Assembly (NCBI RefSeq): GCF_008086345.1
Contig: NZ_CP043006.1
Location: 2,602,032 to 2,666,031, forward strand
Source: Chitinophaga sp. XS-30
Lineage (GTDB): Bacteria > Bacteroidota > Bacteroidia > Chitinophagales > Chitinophagaceae
DNA length: 64,000 nt
Direction of reading: 5' to 3'
The stretch's first letter is position 1. Every line of letters begins with the position of its first letter. Shown here piece by piece: positions 10,132-19,191 of the stretch. The notes beneath the pieces were generated by a model. That model was given only the letters and a program-made list of their open reading frames with translations, ran no database searches and was not told the DNA's origin. The translations under genes were made by a program, and so were the position numbers.

Positions 10132-11803
10132 ACGTATCAGTTCACTTATCATATTTTCCCTCGCAGCAGCAGGAACCTTTGTGTCCTGCCGCAAAGCGGA
10201 CCCTGTCATGCGCAGCGAGGAGAACCTGCTCAGCGACATCTACGCCACAAATGACGGGAATGGAGGGCAGCGCCTGTTCAATCCCCGGTACAGCAACGAT
10301 ACCATTTATTTCGATATCCCTTATTTCTACCCGGAAGACAGCGATAATGAAACGGACCTGAGCAGGATCATCCTGCGCGGTTCCATTCCTTCCGATGCAA
10401 AGCTCAGCCCCGCGCTGGGCAGCTTTGCCGATCTGAGGAACCCTTATCCGATCAAAGTGACTTCCGGCACAGGGGAAGAAAAACATTACGTGGTGATAGG
10501 CAAAAAAGTGGGTAACACCACCATTGAAACCATTACCGTTACCTATATGGATGCGGATGGTGAGGAACAGCAGATCGAAGGTGTGGTGCAACCCTCCGGA
10601 GATGTACTGTTCTATGTACTGCCCGGCACTACCCTCACGGACGCAAAGATCAGCTATGCGATCAACCGCCATTCCACCGCTTCCATCGCGCAGGATGGCG
10701 CAGTAGACTTCGCGCAGCCGGTGCCTTTCGTTATCACCGGTGTGGATGGTATAGCCAAAACCTATACTCTGAAGGCCACAGAGCCTGTCAAACTGGACTA
10801 TGGTATCGGTATCAACCGTAAACTGTGGACAAAAGCCGGTGCTGACCTCGGGTTCGGCGCCAACAATGAAGTATGTCTCGCTGTCAGCGGAGACAATATC
10901 GTGATCACCAGGAGAACGAACCCTTCCAAATTCAGCGTGTACAATCGTTTCACTGCCGCTTTTGTAAGGGAAATCCCCAGTCCCTTCGGTTCCCAGCTTT
11001 CCTTCCAGATGGTGGAAGACACTGTAGGGCACCTGCTGGCTGCATCCTGGGCGCCGAAGAACGCGAAGTTCATACTCTACAAATACAACGATGCAATGGA
11101 CAATGCGCCGGTGAAATTCCTGGAATGGACCAATAACAATCCCGCCGGCATTACGGGAGACGGCGGGGTAGGCCGCAGAATGAACATTTATGGCAACCTG
11201 GACGGCGATGCCGTGATCATGGCGCCTGCCGGCATATCCAACATCATCTACAAATGGAGGGTTGTTGGCGGCGCACTGCTGAGCCAGACGCCCGAAGTGA
11301 TCACCTACAACGGTCTCGCTAACGGCGCTACTTCCTTCGGTTATTATGCGGAAGCACAACCGGTTTCAGCTGATGCGAATGCAAACTATTTCATCAACTA
11401 CCAGTTTGATATCGCTCTCGTGAACGGCACCACCCATGAACGGATGAGCGCTTTCTCCTACGATACCAGGGTGTATGGCGTATTCCACATGCCTACGGCC
11501 TATGTGACCTTCAATAATGCCACCTACCTGGCTATCGTCAAATACAGCGATTACAACCTGAACAAGATCAATATGTGCCTGTTCGATGTGACCAGCACTT
11601 CCAAGATATCCACACCATTCACCGACCCGAACTACGGTACGTTCAATGTGTTCGTATCCGATGAATTTGCCGGTACGGCGAACGGGAACGGAACGGCGGA
11701 CATTGCGGTAGGTTTCTCCCAGAACAAGGAAAGAATGCAGGTGTACACGCTGCTGACCAATGGTGGTGTAATGGCGCATGAATTCACACTTTACGCACCC
11801 TGA
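10127..11803 (+). CDS. Surface lipoprotein in SusE/F position, DUF5018-like
   Basis: 558 residues with a lipoprotein signal (TFVSC, Cys near residue 21). The first 230 residues look like two Ig-like sandwiches (SRIILRGSIPSDAKLSPALG, then VTYMDADGEEQQIEGVV). The remainder (YGIGINRKLWTKAGADLGFG onward) resembles a beta-propeller. This architecture and its place after SusD match the DUF5018 lipoproteins that often occupy the SusE/SusF position. The inferred role is an accessory surface glycan-binding protein. The family call is from memory of these features, not a database match. Confidence 0.72.
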   Translation: MKRISSLIIFSLAAAGTFVSCRKADPVMRSEENLLSDIYATNDGNGGQRLFNPRYSNDTIYFDIPYFYPEDSDNETDLSRIILRGSIPSDAKLSPALGSFADLRNPYPIKVTSGTGEEKHYVVIGKKVGNTTIETITVTYMDADGEEQQIEGVVQPSGDVLFYVLPGTTLTDAKISYAINRHSTASIAQDGAVDFAQPVPFVITGVDGIAKTYTLKATEPVKLDYGIGINRKLWTKAGADLGFGANNEVCLAVSGDNIVITRRTNPSKFSVYNRFTAAFVREIPSPFGSQLSFQMVEDTVGHLLAASWAPKNAKFILYKYNDAMDNAPVKFLEWTNNNPAGITGDGGVGRRMNIYGNLDGDAVIMAPAGISNIIYKWRVVGGALLSQTPEVITYNGLANGATSFGYYAEAQPVSADANANYFINYQFDIALVNGTTHERMSAFSYDTRVYGVFHMPTAYVTFNNATYLAIVKYSDYNLNKINMCLFDVTSTSKISTPFTDPNYGTFNVFVSDEFAGTANGNGTADIAVGFSQNKERMQVYTLLTNGGVMAHEFTLYAP

Positions 11804-11848
11804 TAAAAGGAACAGGAATATTCCGGACATGAAAAATAATATGAACAC

Positions 11849-13255
11849 ATGAAAAATACTTTTCTTTCCATCGGCATCGTACTGGCACTCGGATTGTCAG
11901 CCACGGTAAGCTGCAAGAAATCAGACGGTCCTCCACCACCCAATCCGGGTGGTGGAGACACCACCGTCAACCCTGAGCCCAAGCGCGATGTATTGGCCTG
12001 GGTGGATGCCCGCTCCAATGTGTTCGGTACCTACGGCCGTCTTAATGATACCACCGAATTGAAAAAAGTGCTGGATACCCTGAAGCAGGTAGGCGTGAAC
12101 GGCCTGGTCGTGGATGTGAAAGGCAGCAGCGGATACACTATGTATCCCAGCGCCATCGCGCAGCAGATCACTTCAATGGACGGGAAGACCATTACCCCCG
12201 GCGTGGATTATGTGGGCTTCATGATACAGGAAGCGCGGAAAAGAGGGTTCAAAGTGTACGGCTCCATCGTCACCTTTGTGGAAGGGGACGGCAACCGCCA
12301 GATCGGCACCGTGTTCGATGATCCGGATTTCCGCAGCAAATACGAAACCATCGTCTGCGATGTAAACGGCAACCGTGTACCGGTAACCACCACGGGCCGG
12401 AATGCCTTCGTGAACCCTGCGCAGCCTGCCGTACAGGAACGCGTGCTCAATATTATCAAAGAGATCGCAACCAAATACACTTTCGATGGCCTCATGCTGG
12501 ATTATGCCCGTTATACGGACATCGATGCAGACTTCTCCGATTTCTCCAAAGCGGAGTTCATCAAGTATCTTGAAAACAAGTACAATGATAACGATGCGAA
12601 GAACATGAAGTTCCCTCAGGACATCGTGACCACCTGGAGGACCAGTTCCGGCCAGACGCTGCCCGCCACCACCGGGAAGTATTACAAAAAATGGCTGATG
12701 TACCGTTGCTCCGTGATACAGGATTTCTTTATCAAAGCCCGCGCAGCCGTGAAAGGCGTAAAAGCCGATATGACATTCGGCACCTATGTGGGTGCATGGT
12801 ACACCACCTATTACCAGGTAGGGGTGAACTGGGCCAGCAAGGATTACGATCCTTTTAACGACCAGGGAGTGCGTTTCGACTGGGCTTACCCGGGTTATGG
12901 CGAAACCGGTTACGGAGAGCAGCTGGACCTGCTGATGACCGGCAACTATTTCACGCAGATCCGCCTGGCGGACAATCCGGCCACAGCATCGCTGAAATAC
13001 CATTGGTGGAGCATTGAAGGTTCGCTGAACGGCGGCATGTACATCACCCGCAATAAAATGCCGCTTTACGGCAGTATGGACCTGGGCAATGTGAGCTGGG
13101 CCAATACCGGCGAGATCACCAAGGCCATCCGCTACATCCTGGATAAAGCCAGTGGGGGGATCATGCTCTTCGATATCGTACACATCTACGCACCCCAGTA
13201 CAACAGGCTGAAACAGCCATTATGGGATGCTGTGAAGAATGGATTGAATAATTAA
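11849..13255 (+). CDS. GHL10-like TIM-barrel lipoprotein (putative glycoside hydrolase)
   Basis: 468 residues. A lipoprotein signal with VSCKK (Cys near 24) is followed by a Pro/Gly-rich spacer that would lift the domain off the membrane. The catalytic-type domain starts with AWVDARSNVFGTYGRLND and includes VGVNGLVVDVKG, FDGLMLDYARYTDI and FDWAYPGYGETGYGEQLD, typical of the glycosyl-hydrolase-like 10 (family-10-like) barrel. The acidic residues at strand ends (DVKG, LDYAR) are where catalytic carboxylates would lie. It probably acts on the glycan at the cell surface before SusCD import. The bond cleaved is unknown. A terminator follows at 13286. Confidence 0.8.
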   Translation: MKNTFLSIGIVLALGLSATVSCKKSDGPPPPNPGGGDTTVNPEPKRDVLAWVDARSNVFGTYGRLNDTTELKKVLDTLKQVGVNGLVVDVKGSSGYTMYPSAIAQQITSMDGKTITPGVDYVGFMIQEARKRGFKVYGSIVTFVEGDGNRQIGTVFDDPDFRSKYETIVCDVNGNRVPVTTTGRNAFVNPAQPAVQERVLNIIKEIATKYTFDGLMLDYARYTDIDADFSDFSKAEFIKYLENKYNDNDAKNMKFPQDIVTTWRTSSGQTLPATTGKYYKKWLMYRCSVIQDFFIKARAAVKGVKADMTFGTYVGAWYTTYYQVGVNWASKDYDPFNDQGVRFDWAYPGYGETGYGEQLDLLMTGNYFTQIRLADNPATASLKYHWWSIEGSLNGGMYITRNKMPLYGSMDLGNVSWANTGEITKAIRYILDKASGGIMLFDIVHIYAPQYNRLKQPLWDAVKNGLNN

Positions 13256-13285
13256 TGGTTAGCAATAAAGAAAGGCAGCAAACAC

Positions 13286-13315
13286 GGGGGCTGATGGAAC
13301 ATGTCAGCCCCTTTT
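13286..13315 (+). terminator. Rho-independent terminator after the GHL10-like gene
   Basis: GGGGCTGA (13287-13294) and TCAGCCCC (13304-13311) form a perfect eight-pair stem with a nine-base loop, followed by TTTT. It sits 20 nt before the next gene, so it may be partial and set lower expression of the downstream transport genes. Confidence 0.75.
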
Positions 13316-13334
13316 ATGAACACCGAAAAAGAAT

Positions 13335-14666
13335 ATGAACCGAAGCAACAGTCTTGATGCCCTCCGCGGCTTTGCCATCCTGGCTATGGTGCTGTCCAGC
13401 AGCATAGCTTTCGGCATTCTGCCCGGCTGGATGTATCATGCACAAACGCCGCCGCCTTCGCATCAGTTCAATCCGGACCTTCCGGGCCTGACCTGGGTGG
13501 ACCTGGTGTTCCCTTTTTTCCTGTTTAGCATGGGCGCCGCTATTCCGCTGGCGCTCAAAAAAAAGACTTCCACATTAAAAGTATCCGGGCATGTACTGCA
13601 ACGTTACCTGTTGCTGGTATTCTTTGCCATATTCACGCTGCATGCCAGGGCATGGGTACAGTCAACACAACCCGGCATAACGGAACAGTTGATGTCCATA
13701 GTGTGCTTCGGGTTGCTGGCCGTCATGTTCGTCCGTGCAACATCCCGTTGGATGCTACTCTTTAAGATCGCTGCATTTGCGGTTGCATTGCTGTTCCTGT
13801 ACAGCCAGCCGCATTTCGACATCAACCGGAGCGATGTCATTATTATTGTGCTGGCTAACATGGCCTTTTTCGGATCACTGGCCTGGTGGTTCACCCGCAG
13901 GCACCCGCTTGTGCGCATCGGGATACTTCCCTTCGTTGCAGCAGTATTTATCGCCGGGGACTGGGCGCAGGAGGTGTACAACTGGTCACCTTTCCCCTGG
14001 ATGTACAAGTTCTATTACCTCAAGTACCTGTTTATCATCATTCCCGGTACCTTTGCGGGAGAGTGGCTGATGCAGGCTGTTCCCGAAGGGACCGGTACAG
14101 ACAAGCGGAGCTGGATGATAATGGCCTGCTGCACCTTGTTGCTGGTAGTGCTGAACCTCGTTGGCTTGCAGGCCCGGTGGCAGTTGCTGAACCTGGTATG
14201 GTCTGTAGCCATCGGCACGTTCATGCTGGTGTTGAACAGCCGTTTGCAGATGCGGGTACCCGCCTGGAGCAATTTCCTGCAGGCCGGAATTTACCTGTTG
14301 TGGCTGGGCCTTTGTTTCGACAGTACGCAGGACGGCATTAAAAAAGACCCGTCCACCTACAGTTATTATTTTGTGACCGGTGGGCTGGCATTCCTGGTAT
14401 TGCTGTGCTTTTGTATCCTGGAACACTATGGCCGGGCCACATCATTGATCCGTTATCTCGCTGCCAACGGAAGGAACCCGATGGTAGCCTATGTAGCAGG
14501 GAACCTTTTGCTGTTGCCGCTGCTTCGCCTTACCGGCGCCATGGAGCTTTTCAGCCTGATGGAAAAGAACGTTTGGCTGGGCGTATTGCGCGGCCTGCTG
14601 TTCACCGGTATCGTATCGCTCATTACCATCTTTTTTGTCCGCCGTAAATGGTACTGGAAAACATAA
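13335..14666 (+). CDS. DUF5009 / heparan-glucosaminide acetyltransferase-like membrane protein
   Basis: 443 residues with about ten membrane segments. The N-terminus NSLDALRGFAILAMVLSSSI and TWVDLVFPFFLFSMGAAIP are the family hallmarks (DxxRGF and the aspartate in the next helix). Relatives of the eukaryotic lysosomal HGSNAT move acetyl groups across membranes onto amino sugars; in Bacteroidota the DUF5009 members sit in sugar loci and are uncharacterised. Here it lies just before the sodium symporter (10 nt), suggesting that imported sugar is acetylated or that periplasmic sugar is modified. The function is inference. Confidence 0.78.
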   Translation: MNRSNSLDALRGFAILAMVLSSSIAFGILPGWMYHAQTPPPSHQFNPDLPGLTWVDLVFPFFLFSMGAAIPLALKKKTSTLKVSGHVLQRYLLLVFFAIFTLHARAWVQSTQPGITEQLMSIVCFGLLAVMFVRATSRWMLLFKIAAFAVALLFLYSQPHFDINRSDVIIIVLANMAFFGSLAWWFTRRHPLVRIGILPFVAAVFIAGDWAQEVYNWSPFPWMYKFYYLKYLFIIIPGTFAGEWLMQAVPEGTGTDKRSWMIMACCTLLLVVLNLVGLQARWQLLNLVWSVAIGTFMLVLNSRLQMRVPAWSNFLQAGIYLLWLGLCFDSTQDGIKKDPSTYSYYFVTGGLAFLVLLCFCILEHYGRATSLIRYLAANGRNPMVAYVAGNLLLLPLLRLTGAMELFSLMEKNVWLGVLRGLLFTGIVSLITIFFVRRKWYWKT

Positions 14667-14676
14667 ATCAAACGAA

Positions 14677-16509
14677 ATGTCATTAAGTGTATTAGATATC
14701 GGGATCATTATCGGTTACATCATCGCCATTCTCTTCATCGGTTTTTATATCGCGAAGAAGGCGTCGAAGGACCTGCAATCCTATTTCCTCGGCGGAAATA
14801 AAATGAAATGGTATATGCTCGGCCTGAGCAATGCCTCCGGTATGTTCGATATCTCCGGTACGATGTGGACGGTGAGCATCCTCTTCATCTACGGTCTGAA
14901 AAGCGCCTTCATTCCCTGGCTGTGGCCCGTCTGGAACCAGGTGTTCGTATTTGTGTACCTCGCCATCTGGATGCGGCGCTCCAATGTAATGACCGGCGCG
15001 CAGTGGATCACCTTTCGTTTCGGTGATGGAAAAGGCGCCCGGCTTTCACATATCATCATCGTGGTATTCGCCATTGTCAGCGTGATCGGTTTTATTGCGT
15101 ATTTCTTTGAAGGGATCGGCAAGTTCTCTACCTCCATATTACCCTGGGACCTCTCCGTACAGATGGGCAGTTTTTATCTCAGCTCGGAAAGAAGTTATGC
15201 GCTCATCCTTTGTATCATGACCACCCTGTACACCATCAAAGGCGGTATGTACAGCGTAGTGGCCACCGAAGTGATGCAGTTTTTCATTATGACCATTTCC
15301 TGCTTCGTGATCGGCTACATTGCTTATACCGCAGTAACGCCGGAGCAGGTGAATGCGGCTATTCCCGCGGGTTGGAAAGACCTTTCTTTCGGCTGGACGC
15401 TTGATCTGGACTGGAGCAAAACACCATTCCCGGCTGTAGACCAGAAGATCGCGGCGGATGGGTTCGGATTGTTCGGTATTTTGATGATGATGATGCTCTT
15501 CAAAGGTATTTTTGCATCCATCGCGGGCCCGGTGCCGAGTTATGATATGCAGCGCGTGCTGTCCACCCGCACTCCGGGAGATGCCGCCAGGATGAGCTTC
15601 ACCACCATCTGGGTGATGTATATCCCGCGGTACCTGATGATCGCAGGGTTTGCAGTGCTGGCGCTGGTGTACCTGCAAACGGAACTGGGGGCGCAGGGCA
15701 GTAATATCGATTTTGAGAAGATAGCGCCGGAAGCCATTGCCAAGTTTGTGCCGGCAGGTTTTAAAGGCTTGCTGCTGGCGGGGCTGCTCGCGTCTTTCAT
15801 GGGCACCTTCTCCGCCTTTGTGAACGCAGCGCCGGCCTATATCGTGAACGACATCTACAAGAAATACATCAATCCCGCCGCCTCCAATGCAAAATACATC
15901 CGCATCAGCGTGATCGCTTCACTGGTGCTGGTTTTTGTGGGCATTCTCTTCGGGTTTATGGGCGCTTCGCTGAACAAGCTCACCCTCTGGATCACCTCCG
16001 CCCTGTACGGTGGATACGCTGCAGCGAATGTTTTGAAATGGCTCTGGTGGCGGTTCACCGGTTACGGATATTTCTACGGGATGTTGTTCGGGCTGATCGG
16101 GTCTACCATCAAACTGTTCTTCTTCCCGGACATCGTGGATATCTATGTATTTCCGGTGATCCTCGCATTCTCCTTCCTGGGCTGCATCATCGGCACTTAC
16201 CTGACGCCGCTGGTGAACATCGAAGCGGTAAAGGCATTTTATAAACAGACGAGACCCTGGGGCTTCTGGGGGCCGGTGAAAAAAGCAGTGATGAAAGAAG
16301 ATCCGTCCTTTGTACCGAACAAGGATTTCGGCCGGGATATGCTTAACATCGTAACGGGCATTATCTGGCAGATGGCCCAGGTGGTGATCCCCATTTACTT
16401 TATGATCAGGGAGAACTACCGGATGCTGGGCTGGGTGATCATCTTCATCGCCACTACCTGGTTATTGAAGAAGAACTGGTGGAACCATCTCGGTAAAGCA
16501 GATAAATAG
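14677..16509 (+). CDS. Sodium:solute symporter (SSS family)
   Basis: 610 residues and at least 13 hydrophobic segments. SVLDIGIIIGYIIAILFIGF opens the protein, followed by YFLGGNKMKWYMLGLSNASG, which is the SSS-type first-helix and sodium-site region. Later segments include GLLLAGLLASFMGTFSAFVN. It imports a monosaccharide or sugar acid across the inner membrane with Na+. I chose the ATG at 14677 (MSLSVLD); the longer TTG-initiated frame overlaps the previous gene and adds non-hydrophobic sequence. The AGE epimerase downstream suggests an N-acyl sugar or a hexose as cargo. Confidence 0.92.
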   Translation: MSLSVLDIGIIIGYIIAILFIGFYIAKKASKDLQSYFLGGNKMKWYMLGLSNASGMFDISGTMWTVSILFIYGLKSAFIPWLWPVWNQVFVFVYLAIWMRRSNVMTGAQWITFRFGDGKGARLSHIIIVVFAIVSVIGFIAYFFEGIGKFSTSILPWDLSVQMGSFYLSSERSYALILCIMTTLYTIKGGMYSVVATEVMQFFIMTISCFVIGYIAYTAVTPEQVNAAIPAGWKDLSFGWTLDLDWSKTPFPAVDQKIAADGFGLFGILMMMMLFKGIFASIAGPVPSYDMQRVLSTRTPGDAARMSFTTIWVMYIPRYLMIAGFAVLALVYLQTELGAQGSNIDFEKIAPEAIAKFVPAGFKGLLLAGLLASFMGTFSAFVNAAPAYIVNDIYKKYINPAASNAKYIRISVIASLVLVFVGILFGFMGASLNKLTLWITSALYGGYAAANVLKWLWWRFTGYGYFYGMLFGLIGSTIKLFFFPDIVDIYVFPVILAFSFLGCIIGTYLTPLVNIEAVKAFYKQTRPWGFWGPVKKAVMKEDPSFVPNKDFGRDMLNIVTGIIWQMAQVVIPIYFMIRENYRMLGWVIIFIATTWLLKKNWWNHLGKADK

Positions 16510-16510
16510 C

Positions 16511-16594
16511 ATTCCACCTGCCGGTAAAAAATTAAATAAGAGCAGATGTGAAAACATTCCATCTGACCGTAAAGTATAAATAAGAATAGATGAA
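16511..16594 (+). repeat. Start-site hairpin element, copy B (two units, before 16590)
   Basis: Two related units: ATTCCACCTGCCGGTAAAAA (from 16511) and ATTCCATCTGACCGTAAAG (from 16556). CAGATG (16543-16548) pairs perfectly with CATCTG (16560-16565), which can instead pair with TAGATG (16587-16592) overlapping the start codon. The ATGs at 16546 and 16590 are 44 nt apart. The first ATG is followed at once by TGA. Confidence 0.65.
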
Positions 16595-17273
16595 ATTTTC
16601 ATGTAAATATGCATCATTAGGCTGGATACTGGGTATAGTTACCTTTACCGGCGCCAGCGCACAGACGGTTGACAGCACTTACGACAATTCGCATTACCGG
16701 GAGCGGCAGGAGCTGTTTGCCACGCTGCCGAAGCAGAAGAAAGCCATCGTATTCCTCGGCAACAGCATTACGGAAGCCGGTAAATGGAACGAAATACTCC
16801 CCGGCAAACCGGTACAGAACCGGGGCATCAGCGGAGACAATACCTTTGGCGTGCTGGCCCGTCTCCCGGATATCGTGGCCGCCCGCCCCGCAAAGCTCTT
16901 CCTCCTTATCGGTGTAAATGACCTGAAAAGGGAAGTGCCGGTAACGGTGATCATTGACAATTATCGGAAGATGGTGCAAATGGTGAAGGAAGGATCTCCG
17001 AAAACAAAGCTTTACCTGCAAAGCGTACTACCGGTCAATGATACCATCCTGATCGAGCCTTTCCGGAAAGTGACCAATGCCAATGTGGCGAAGCTGAACG
17101 AAGCGCTGCAGCAGCTGGCTAAAGACAACAATTGCCGGTTCGTCAATCTGCATGAGCCCTTCGCGGACGCGCAGGGCCAGCTGAAAAGGAAAGATACGCC
17201 GGACGGGCTGCACCTTAAAGTAGGCGCTTACGCCATCTGGGTGAATTATCTGCGAAGCAAAAAATATCTGTAG
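16590..17273 (+). CDS. Secreted SGNH/GDSL hydrolase 1
   Basis: 227 residues with a signal peptide (ends near ASAQ, residue 25). All SGNH blocks are visible: I VFLGNSITE (nucleophile Ser), II ISGDNTFGVL (Gly), III LIGVND (Asn), V PDGLHL (Asp and His). Such enzymes remove O-acetyl or other ester groups from carbohydrates. It is followed 26 nt later by a clear paralogue, so the pair probably removes two different or differently placed esters from the glycan handled by this locus. Confidence 0.92.
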   Translation: MKFSCKYASLGWILGIVTFTGASAQTVDSTYDNSHYRERQELFATLPKQKKAIVFLGNSITEAGKWNEILPGKPVQNRGISGDNTFGVLARLPDIVAARPAKLFLLIGVNDLKREVPVTVIIDNYRKMVQMVKEGSPKTKLYLQSVLPVNDTILIEPFRKVTNANVAKLNEALQQLAKDNNCRFVNLHEPFADAQGQLKRKDTPDGLHLKVGAYAIWVNYLRSKKYL

Positions 17274-17299
17274 AAAATATTCCGAGAAAAAATATACGA

Positions 17300-17977
17300 A
17301 TGAAACGATTATGGATATATATGGCAGCCTGTCTCTTCTCCGCCTCAGCTTTCGGGCAGGACAAGCCAAAGATCGACAGCAGCTACGCCAACTGGTACTA
17401 CGAAGGAAGGATGGAATTGTATGCGCAGCTGAACGATCAGCCGGCTGATATACTGTTCCTCGGGAACAGCATTACCGAAAGAGGGGAGTGGCATGAGTTG
17501 TTGCCTGGGCGTAAAGTAGCGAACCGGGGCATCGGCGGAGATAACACCTTCGGCGTACTGGCGCGGCTGGATGGTGTGATCAGTCAAAGGCCAAAGAAAA
17601 TCTTCCTGCTGATCGGCATCAATGACATCGGTCGCGGATTGCCGGTGGATGTGATCCTGAATAACTATAGAAGGATACTGGAAAAGTTGTCAAAAGGCCT
17701 TCCGAAAACGAAGATCATTGTAGAGAGCGTATTGCCCATGAACGAGAGCAAACTGGCATATGATTATCTGAAGAACAAAGCAGACAAAGTGAAAGCATTG
17801 AACGAAGGCATTGAAAAACTGGCATCGGAATTTCGCCTGACCTATCTCAACCTGCATGAGTTGTTTGCAGATGAGAACGGGGCATTGAAAGCGGAATATA
17901 CGAAGGACGGCATTCATGTACTGCCCGGTGCGTATGTGGACTGGGTGAACTGGTTAAAAAAGAAAAAACAATTGTAG
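17300..17977 (+). CDS. Secreted SGNH/GDSL hydrolase 2 (tandem paralogue)
   Basis: 225 residues with a signal peptide (ends near AFGQ). SGNH blocks: FLGNSITERGEW (Ser), GIGGDNTFGVLARL (Gly), LIGIND (Asn), KDGIHV (Asp, His). It aligns over its whole length with the preceding gene (for example GDNTFGVLARL and the LPKTK/SPKTK region), so the two arose by tandem duplication. A degenerate copy of the start-site element (ATTCCG, A-rich, CGAATG) may precede it. Predicted periplasmic sugar esterase. Confidence 0.92.
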   Translation: MKRLWIYMAACLFSASAFGQDKPKIDSSYANWYYEGRMELYAQLNDQPADILFLGNSITERGEWHELLPGRKVANRGIGGDNTFGVLARLDGVISQRPKKIFLLIGINDIGRGLPVDVILNNYRRILEKLSKGLPKTKIIVESVLPMNESKLAYDYLKNKADKVKALNEGIEKLASEFRLTYLNLHELFADENGALKAEYTKDGIHVLPGAYVDWVNWLKKKKQL

Positions 17978-18040
17978 CCATGAAGCCGGCATGTTTAAAA
18001 TAATCATTCAACACAGGATATGAATATTTCAAACATCAGC

Positions 18041-18080
18041 AGCTCCATCCGGCCCGAAAAAATAAAAATATACGGATGAA
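18041..18080 (+). repeat. Start-site element, copy C (before 18076)
   Basis: CTCCATCCGGCCCG followed by an A-rich stretch and CGGATG. CATCCG (18046-18051) is perfectly complementary to CGGATG (18073-18078) across 21 nt. No strong upstream arm is visible, so here only the start-codon pairing is available. The decamer ATGAAGCCGG at 17980 also occurs in copy A. Confidence 0.6.
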
Positions 18081-19011
18081 AATAACAGGCACTTTCCTGG
18101 ATGAGATCAGCCATGACATCCCGCACCAGAATTGGGGGCGGGAGGAATGGGACAGGGATTTCGGTTATATGAAAGCCATTGGCATCGATACGGTGATTTT
18201 GATCCGGAGCGGATACCGCCGGTTCATTACCTATCCCTCTGCTTACCTGCAGCAGCAGTTCGGTTGCTATGAACCGCCGGTTGACCTGGTGAAGATGTAT
18301 CTGGAGCTGGCGGAGAAACACGGCATGCAGTTCTATTTCGGCTTGTATGACAGCGGCCATTATTGGGATACCGGTAACATGCAGCACGAAATAGACGCCA
18401 ACCGCTATGTGATAGATGAAGTATGGCAGCAGTACGGGCATTACCCGGCTTTCAAAGGCTGGTATCTCAGCATGGAGATCAGCCGCAGAACAAAAGGCGC
18501 GGTGGAAGCATTCCGCACATTGGGGAAACAATGCAAAGAAGCCAGTAATGGTCTTTTTACGTTCATCTCCCCCTGGATGGACGGGAAGAAAGCGGTGCTG
18601 GCCGCATCTGCGGGGCTTACCAAGGAAGATGCCGTTTCCGTCAGCGAACATGAAAAAGAGTGGAGCGAAGTATTTGACGGTGTGCGCGGCGCCGTGGATG
18701 CCGTTGCTTTCCAGGACGGGCATATCGATTACCATGAACTGCCGGAGTTCTTCGCCGTCAATAAAAAGATGGCGGACAAATACGGTATGCAATGCTGGAC
18801 AAATGCGGAATCCTTTGACCGGGACATGCCCATCAAATTTCTGCCGATCAAATTCGAGAAACTGCGGCTGAAGCTGGAAGCTGCGCGCCTTGCGGGGTAC
18901 GACAAAGCGCTCACCTTCGAGTTCTCCCATTTTATGAGTCCGCAATCCGCTTACCTGCAAGCGGGACATTTGTATAACCGCTACAAGGAATATCTGCAGG
19001 GATTGAAGTGA
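18076..19011 (+). CDS. DUF4434 family protein (putative TIM-barrel glycosidase)
   Basis: 311 residues without a signal peptide, so apparently cytoplasmic. MKITGTFLDEISHDIPHQNW, IGIDTVILIRSGYRR, FKGWYLSMEISRR and VDAVAFQDGHIDYHEL fit the DUF4434 family, which is thought to adopt a glycosidase-like barrel. Conserved acids in LDEIS, SMEIS and FQDG would be candidate catalytic residues. Following the transporter and esterases it may process the imported disaccharide. No activity is established that I know of. Confidence 0.78.
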   Translation: MKITGTFLDEISHDIPHQNWGREEWDRDFGYMKAIGIDTVILIRSGYRRFITYPSAYLQQQFGCYEPPVDLVKMYLELAEKHGMQFYFGLYDSGHYWDTGNMQHEIDANRYVIDEVWQQYGHYPAFKGWYLSMEISRRTKGAVEAFRTLGKQCKEASNGLFTFISPWMDGKKAVLAASAGLTKEDAVSVSEHEKEWSEVFDGVRGAVDAVAFQDGHIDYHELPEFFAVNKKMADKYGMQCWTNAESFDRDMPIKFLPIKFEKLRLKLEAARLAGYDKALTFEFSHFMSPQSAYLQAGHLYNRYKEYLQGLK

Positions 19012-19094
19012 TGATCAGATAAAAAGCATGGAGACCGGGCGTGAAAATTTTCCCGCAGGAGCGTAGTGTGCCGGTAATAGAAAAATAATATTAA

Positions 19095-19191
19095 CTGATG
19101 AGATGTGAGTCCTATCAGGCCCGTTAAAATAATGTCAACTGATGAAATACCATTCCGTCAGACCCGTAGAAAAATAATGTCAACTGATGAA
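19095..19191 (+). repeat. Start-site hairpin element, copy D (tandem, before 19187)
   Basis: Two full units, with ATGs at 19098, 19142 and 19187 (periods 44 and 45 nt). CTGATGAGAT-GTGA-GTCCTATCAG (19095-19118) forms a ten-position stem capped by a GNRA tetraloop. CTGATG (19139-19144) pairs with CGTCAG (19156-19161), which also pairs with CTGATG at 19184-19189 over the start codon. Each unit could encode a peptide of about ten residues ending before the next ATG. A decayed further unit may lie at 19040-19095. Confidence 0.7.

Noticed and set aside
12173-13183. 336-codon minus-strand frame opposite the GHL10-like gene
   Set aside because: Low-complexity shadow; the plus strand has a lipoprotein signal, domain motifs and a terminator.
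14635-14676. Extended TTG start for the SSS symporter
   Set aside because: Would overlap the DUF5009 gene and add a polar stretch; the ATG at 14677 gives the typical family N-terminus.
17272-17302. Full copy of the start-site element before the second SGNH gene
   Set aside because: ATTCCG, an A-rich stretch and CGAATGAAA are present, but the CAT arm and the GGCCCG core are missing; at most a decayed copy.
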